NCBI GenBank assembly: GCA_009103225.1
Contig: RHPI01002438.1
Span: forward strand, 501,127 to 565,126
Direction: 5' to 3'
Source of the DNA: Chlorokybus atmophyticus
Taxonomy: Eukaryota > Streptophyta > Chlorokybophyceae > Chlorokybales > Chlorokybaceae
DNA: 64,000 nt
Below are positions 59,116 to 64,000 of the stretch, in pieces; the first letter of the stretch is position 1; every line of letters begins with the position of its first letter. The notes below the pieces were generated by a model. It saw nothing but the letters and a program-made list of their open reading frames with translations. It was not told where the DNA came from and did no database searches. The position numbers and the translations under genes are program-made.

Positions 59116-59708
59116 CGCAGGCTCTCACTTATGGAGATCTATTCTTGTTGTGTGTTCATAAGAATGAGACAGTGGCGGAAGTCAGAGAACGAGTACAGGC
59201 CAAGCTTGGCGTCCCTGCAAAGGTGTTGCAGGTTTTGTTTGTTGGAAGCCAGTCGCTTTATATTGTTTGCCAGTTGATGTTGTTCACAGGCTTCCGACTT
59301 GCACAACTGAATAGTGTTGCGCAGTACCAGATGGCCTTCGTCAATTATTACACCTTTGAAGTAGCAGAGTTTGAAAACGATTGTGATCTTGTGGCAGCAA
59401 AGTTCCAAGCGAGCACCGCCATGTTCATCGTAGGACGGCATCCAACTGCCCTGAAGATACTCTATGGTGTATTAGAGATAGTAGTGCTAGATTAGTAGCA
59501 TGCATGGTGTCAAGCACGCAGAGCCATGCATAGCAGCAAACACACAGCACATGCAGTCCCATGCCAAAACTTCATACCATCAACTCATTGTGCTGACATA
59601 CAGCGTATGCAACTACCGCAAGACCGGTACAGAGCTCCTGATCACTATCTTGGACTGGAGCACATGGATGTGAGCCGCAAAAGACCACACGCAGACCAGG
59701 TGCATTGA

Positions 59709-60985
59709 CAAGCAGGTTGTCGGTCTTGTGTTTCCCGCAGTAGAGTGAGGCAAGATGGCAGCTTGCTACAAGAGCTACTCAGGGTACTTACATAACCTGA
59801 CTCTTTGACAGCAACATACTCAAAAGAAGGCCGCAAAGTTGGGTACCTGAGAGTCGTTGGCATGCGAGCACAGCTCAGCTTGTTTCTGCATTGGGCGGAA
59901 TTAGCAAACGAGCATGGCTCGAACTTTCACTCCGCAAGGTGTGAAGCGTTTCCGCTAACAATGTTGCGCTCGGGATGATACGCGGTGGTCGACTTTGTAC
60001 ATTTGTAGCAAATCATGTGCAGTATATGAGCTTGACTGTACGAATGTAGGTATGCACTTTGTTGGTGGACCTGATCATGTCGTGTTGCCGATGTGCATGA
60101 CATGTACGTGTGCCTCGAGGCCCTGCCACATCTGTTTTTTGTCACCACCTCAGCTGTGGCGGCTTCGTAGCTTGATTGCTGTGGCCTGGATGTTGCTGAT
60201 CTGTGCTACGGATAGTTGGTGGATTTGGCTGGTGCTTGTAGGCTGTTGCTGTTAAAGGTTGGGGTGGTAAATGGTCGATTAGCTAATAGGTGGCACTTGA
60301 GCTTTGAGCTCCAAGTCAGTTACCTTGAAGCACTCCAGCCTGTCAATAATGACTTGGAGCTCAAAGCTCAAGGTAACTTCAAGTTTACTGCAAAGCAGCA
60401 ATGCCAACCTGCCAATGCCAGTGCCTTCTTTCAGGTTTGCAGGCAAAGTGGGCGTTTTCTATTCAGCAGCAGATCAGTTTTCAGAGCCGAATGCACCTGT
60501 CACCTTGAAGCCAGAGTTGAGAGTCAGTCACATTCCACATGTATCCTTGCGACCCCATCCCAGTGCAAGCATGGAGTGGGACGAGGTCCGTAGGCGACGG
60601 ATGTCCTGAGCGCGCTGCCAGCATTCGCAACAACAGTGCTGTGACACCGCGAGTATGCAGATCAAGAAGCTACCCACTCTTCCCTGCGTGGACGACTGCA
60701 GCTTGCAAGCTCTAGCAGTCAGTTCTACTGGTGATGGCGCACTAAACAGATAAACATTGACCGAACCTGGCATGCGGCATTTTGTACTTAACCCAAAGCA
60801 GTCATAGCTGTCAGCTAAAAGCTGAGGTCAGACCTTACTGACTGTGCAAGGCATCTGCTCACAGCCATATCAACAGTTATGCGGATGTCACTCTTCCGTG
60901 TCACAAGACTGTGTATCACATGCCCCTCACCAAGATCAATCCGCCAGCAAGTAGAATACCGCTGGCATTGCAAAACTTGTTTGAA
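59709..60985. other. Spacer with long inverted repeat
   Basis: No exon could be assigned with confidence. Plus-strand frames near 60290-60609 ('NNDLELKAQGNFKFTAKQQ', 'VGVFYSAADQF') look protein-like but match no family I recognise. Minus-strand sequence up to 60985 may hold further decayed parts of the SDHB pseudogene. Confidence 0.35.
60296..60377. repeat. 23-bp perfect inverted repeat plus inner 8-bp pair
   Basis: 60296-60318 is the exact reverse complement of 60350-60372. GTTACCTT at 60319-60326 also pairs with AAGGTAAC at 60370-60377, giving alternative hairpins. Confidence 0.8.
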
Positions 60986-61403
60986 CTTTTCTTGCCTCTT
61001 CAGAAAGGGCTCAATGGTCTTGTACTCATTGTTCAAGTTGGTCATGTTAACGACAAGATCCTGGCCAGGATTGATGTATCAGTGCCAAGTGATACGCGAG
61101 GATCGACTTGGCTTGAAATCTGCATCAATCCCATACCTGAGGCACGGACATGTGCTGAGGGGTGATTCTTGGTGTCACAAGTTATTGCACTTGACCTTGT
61201 TCATGGCACAGGAGCCGCAGAAGTCCTCCCTGCAGTAAGGAACAGCTGGAGCTCGGTGGCCTGCTTTGGTAACCTGTTTTGTCTTGAAGAATAAGCACCA
61301 TACCTGCAAGATTTGCGCGGCGTCGAGGTAGGGTCTGCCTCAATCTTAATCTTCAATCAACACGTGCAGAATTATGGGGCCGCAGTTGTTGATAGCTCTG
61401 CAT
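60986..61403 (-). pseudogene. Succinate dehydrogenase iron-sulfur subunit (SDHB) pseudogene
   Basis: SDHB is the iron-sulfur subunit of mitochondrial complex II. On the minus strand I read in the right order 'MQSYQ' (about 61403-61389), 'NCGPIIL' (about 61390-61370), 'KIEADPTSTPRKSC' (about 61350-61304), an intron of 74 nt (61303-61230), 'REDFCGSCAMN' (from 61229; family CREGICGSCAMN) and 'DLVVNMTNLNNEYKTIEPFL' (61060 down; family DLVVDMTNFYxQYKSIEPWL). Successive blocks lie in different frames, so at least three indels are needed (near 61390, 61350 and 61062), and the downstream cysteine clusters are not found. Keeping an intron makes it an unprocessed copy. It is directly downstream of the NUP50-like gene on the same strand. 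Confidence 0.7.
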
Positions 61404-61658
61404 CCCTCTTTCAAGATTCATCATGTCCTTTGTCTGCGCGGTTAAACGGCAAGTCAGACACAAGAGCAGTAGATGCTGCGCAGCACTGAGTACTGTACTC
61501 CCCGGAACCCACGCTACTAACAACCCCTGACATGCGGGCCAGCCCCAAGTGCTTGGAATCTGGACTCAACATGTGGTAGAAGATGCAGCATGATGCTGTT
61601 TATAACACATGTTACTGCTTACCAAGCTGCTTGAGTGGTTGCTTGTATGCTGCAGCTG

Positions 61659-64000
61659 TCACTCTTCAGGCATGCCCACAGGGTAAACGTTGCCGCGGTC
61701 CAACCACAGGATGGCTGAGCTGCGGGCAGCGGCAGCCCACAGCTCCGCAGGCAAGCTGCCTCCCGCCCTCTCGCACCAGAAGGAAGTGGCGACGTCACCG
61801 TCTTCGTCCTTGCGTAATTTGCTGTTCAGATACCAGCTGCATGTGCCAGGCAGGGTCAAGTAAAGTTGTGAAGAGCACCCAGCAACAAAGCACTTTGATC
61901 AACAAACAATGGATTGCTCACTAATTGGTTCACCAATGTGAGTGCAATGCAATACACATCTTGCGCGCACACTATGCGTGAGTGCTCAAGCAAGCGCTGA
62001 AATATTGGGATTTAAATCTAACAGATGACTTCCCCAACTGCATGCAAGCAATGTACACAGCAACTCTAGGTCTGGAGTTAACGGAGTGAATAAGTGAGCG
62101 AGGTGAGTGGCTTGCTGGATGTATTGATCGATTAATAAGAAAATTATCCAGCTACACTGTATCGGTACCATTAGTGCACACAGACATGAAGTCTCAACAA
62201 CATGAGATGCACTTACAACTTTGTTACCTGAGGCCTTGTATGCCTCCAAGAGTATAGCCCGCAGCCTGGACGACCGCTGCCGGCTGTCGCTCAACGGCCA
62301 CTTCCTGCTCCACATCAGTAGCGCTGGCCTGCCGCACATGCATGGTCAAGACTTTCATCCAACACTGTTCGAGCACAGCGGAGGCTTAAGTTGATTGTAG
62401 TATCAATAATCATCAACATCATGGTGTTGGGGTTTGGTAATAGAGCCATAGTATGGCCTTACCGAAGGCATGATCTCGTTAATCTTGATAGCTAAGAACT
62501 CCGCGTCTTCTGGCCCATTGGTTTTGATAGCAACCATTGTGTCTATTTGCGCTGCCTGCTTGTGAAGGCATCATTGATGTAAGCACGTGTGCAAATCAGT
62601 CATGCAGCAGCTAACAGCGTACAAAGGCAGGCGTGCACTCGCGTGCGTGTGCGTGCGTCAAAGGCAGACATGGAAGCGAGAGCAATGCCACGCACCGCTG
62701 TAAATAGATGTGTCACGAGTGAACTATTGTTCACTTGAAGCTTCATGCCCGTGTACACAGCAGCATCCAGTAACACTTCCCCAACCTGCACAGAGCAACA
62801 ACCATGGGATCAAAGGGGAGCCACACTGGCAATTATTGCGCATGAACCAAGCTGTTTGCAAGACTTCGATGTAAGCATGCAACATCGGTGTGTGGCAGTT
62901 TACAAAGCCGTTGTTTGTTGGCTGGAGAAAGCTTGCCTTGAACTCTGTGCTTGGGCGCAACAAGCTCTCATATGCGCATTGATGCAGTGGAATTGATGGT
63001 ATGCAACCACTGCAAACTCACGTGGTTGTGGAACACGAATCGGGGTCTTTCTTCTGATAGCTCCGTGTCTTCTAGCTTCCGTAGAGACAGCTGGCCCATG
63101 CCGCCGATATCCTTCCACGCACCATCAACCATGGCGTAGATTCTACACCTGACAGAATGCGTGACCTCCTCCTCGTCCGCGCCGGTCTCATCCACAGATG
63201 AAGACGACAGCTCTGGCTCCTCCTCTTCTTCTGTGGAAGCAGAACACGTGTGACCTCATGCATTGCGCAGCACCTCTTGGTGAAAACATAGGCAGAGACA
63301 GCCCTGTCATAAACGTGCAACCGGAAAAGGTACTTGTTGTGTACTTGTGTGCATACAACCTGCTGGGTACTTGAGCACGACCAAAAGTTACCACCATGCG
63401 CACACGAATACCAGTGCATGTACAGACCACAGGCGACAAACCTTGACGGGTGTCTGTTGCAGATGGTGCGTTTATCGGTGCTGCGCCACCTGATGAGTGG
63501 ACCATGTTAACCGCTGTGCCTCCATATACATGCTTACTGCAGTCATGCGCCTCACCATTTACTGACTGCCTGCTGTCGGTAGGTGGTGCAGCAGTGGGTG
63601 CATCGCGCTCGGCTGCGCCAAATAACGTGGCACGCATCTCGCCTGCGAGTCTGAGGTAATGCCTCACGGCAGCGACCCACAACTCGTTGATGTTCTCCCG
63701 GGCAATCCACCTGGGCATGTTGTACGTAAAGGCTGCTGAGAGACACGCGTTCTAAAGCAGACGCGCAAGCTCTGAGACTGAGTGACTGCAACCAAACTCA
63801 CGATCGGAAATCATTGTTTAACGCCCGGACAGACAACAGCAGCACTGCCTGCCGTTCCGCACTACGTAGAGATGGAGACGGCTGCCCTTCCTCCTCATCT
63901 TCTGTGCAAGTAGAACACGTGTCATGCATTGCAAAGCAACTCCCAATGAGAATAGGCAGAAACAGCTTTGTGGTAAGCGTGCATCTGAGCAAGGTACTTG
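61659..64000 (-). CDS. NUP50-like nucleoporin with Ran-binding domain (5' end off window)
   Basis: Nuclear-basket protein that promotes importin-dependent cargo release. Minus exons: 63901-63802, 63732-63556, 63230-63022, 62785-62696, 62555-62463, 62364-62228, 61836-61659. The first two carry the plant NUP50 central motif: 'SVRALNNDF' followed by 'NINELWVAAVRHYLRLAGEM' (plant 'VRALNTQF', 'PDELWEDGVRDYLKHAS'). The RanBP1-type domain reads 'RCRIYAMVDGAWKDIGGMGQLSL', 'PRFVFHN', 'GEVLLDAAVYTGMKL' and 'IDTMVAIKTNGPEDAEFLAI'. The last two exons ('SWYLNSKLRKDEDGD', ending GMPEE) are a C-terminal extension I do not recognise. Junctions from 63556 to the stop at 61659 are all in phase, but the 63802/63732 junction is off by one base, which could be a real frameshift or a base error. 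Upstream exons lie beyond 64000. Confidence 0.78.

Larger units (their letters stand above)
49046..59708 (+). pseudogene. UBP12/USP7-type ubiquitin protease, C-terminal part only, TE-interrupted
   Basis: Exons matching the C-terminal ubiquitin-like domains of plant UBP12/13 and animal USP7: about 49046-49101 ('VVKFRRLKKPKEDQFALDL'), 49187-49360, from 49465 ('DILYHGVTDTPLP'), about 49640-49711 ('TMGDIVAELKTM'), 49828-49899 ('ELRIPQICC'), 49954-50013 ('ERIDHMFWTLHAEE'), 50101-50184 ('IPEDEKTMGPNDRLI'), 59121-59222 ('GDLFLLCVHKNETVAEVRER'), about 59325-59409 and 59604-59708 ('YLGLEHMDVSRKRP'). These domains bind substrates and activate the catalytic core of the full enzyme. The MATH and catalytic domains are absent upstream. 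Exon 49187-49360 needs one more base for its phase and homology to hold; the break is near 49257-49261. The intron 50185-59120 contains a whole retrotransposon. Called a pseudogene for truncation and frameshift; splice signals elsewhere look intact, so a sequencing error or a partial functional gene remains possible. Confidence 0.7.

Noticed and set aside
60911-61165. Plus-strand 84-codon open frame
   Set aside because: The opposite strand carries recognisable SDHB blocks at the same place, so the plus frame is a shadow.

Overview
The window is nuclear DNA of a eukaryote. Almost every gene is split by short GT-AG introns (about 70-450 nt), one intron-free tRNA gene carries no encoded CCA, and a long LTR retrotransposon is present. 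The gene set points to a green (plant-lineage) alga that makes cilia: a plant-type COP1 photomorphogenesis ubiquitin ligase, plant-type nucleoporins, AAACCCTAA 'telo-box' motifs near 5' ends, and a PIBF1/CEP90-like centriole protein. I cannot name the species; a flagellate chlorophyte or an early streptophyte alga would both fit.

Layout. 0.2-1.4 kb: YdeI/OmpD-associated-type protein (+). 3.0-5.8: pyruvate kinase (+, 11 exons). 7.8-10.3: NMD3, 60S export adaptor (+). 12.2-14.2: Nup98-like FG nucleoporin (-). 15.0-18.7: RBM39/CAPER splicing factor (+, 15 exons). 20.8-23.2: ionotropic-glutamate-receptor-like channel with a potassium filter (+). 24.7-26.9: LRRC61-like leucine-rich repeat protein (-). 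27.9-30.9: COP1 (+). 32.7-37.0: PIBF1/CEP90-like coiled coil (-, 19 exons). 37.8-42.4: eIF4E-transporter (4E-T)-like protein (+). 44.1-45.5: HINT-type HIT protein (-). 46.8: tRNA-Asp(GTC) (-). 48.5-59.7: 3' part of a UBP12/USP7-type ubiquitin protease gene (+), interrupted in an intron by an 8.9 kb Ty3/gypsy-type retrotransposon (50.25-59.11). 60.99-61.40: SDHB pseudogene (-). 61.66-64.0: NUP50-like nucleoporin with a Ran-binding domain (-, runs off the right edge).

The most notable object is the retrotransposon. One unbroken 2,296-codon frame encodes Gag with two zinc knuckles, an aspartic protease, a C5-cytosine DNA methyltransferase-like domain, reverse transcriptase, RNase H, integrase and a C-terminal PHD finger. 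A DNA-methylation 'writer' and a histone 'reader' thus travel in the same polyprotein. The element sits in what was a 70-nt intron, 5 bp from the splice acceptor. Its terminal repeats are almost identical but offset from one another by a 152-bp block.

The genes are mostly housekeeping and do not form a pathway, although several concern nuclear transport and RNA metabolism (NMD3, Nup98-like, NUP50-like, RBM39, 4E-T). Exon phases close exactly in the genes left of 46 kb wherever I could follow every exon; the two places left open are the first junction of the channel gene and the 3' end of the LRR gene. Right of 48 kb, three host loci carry single-base phase breaks or worse while the retrotransposon frame is intact. 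That side is either decaying or was assembled with lower base accuracy. All gene models were built by eye from conserved protein motifs and splice-site phase; no alignment or database search was run.
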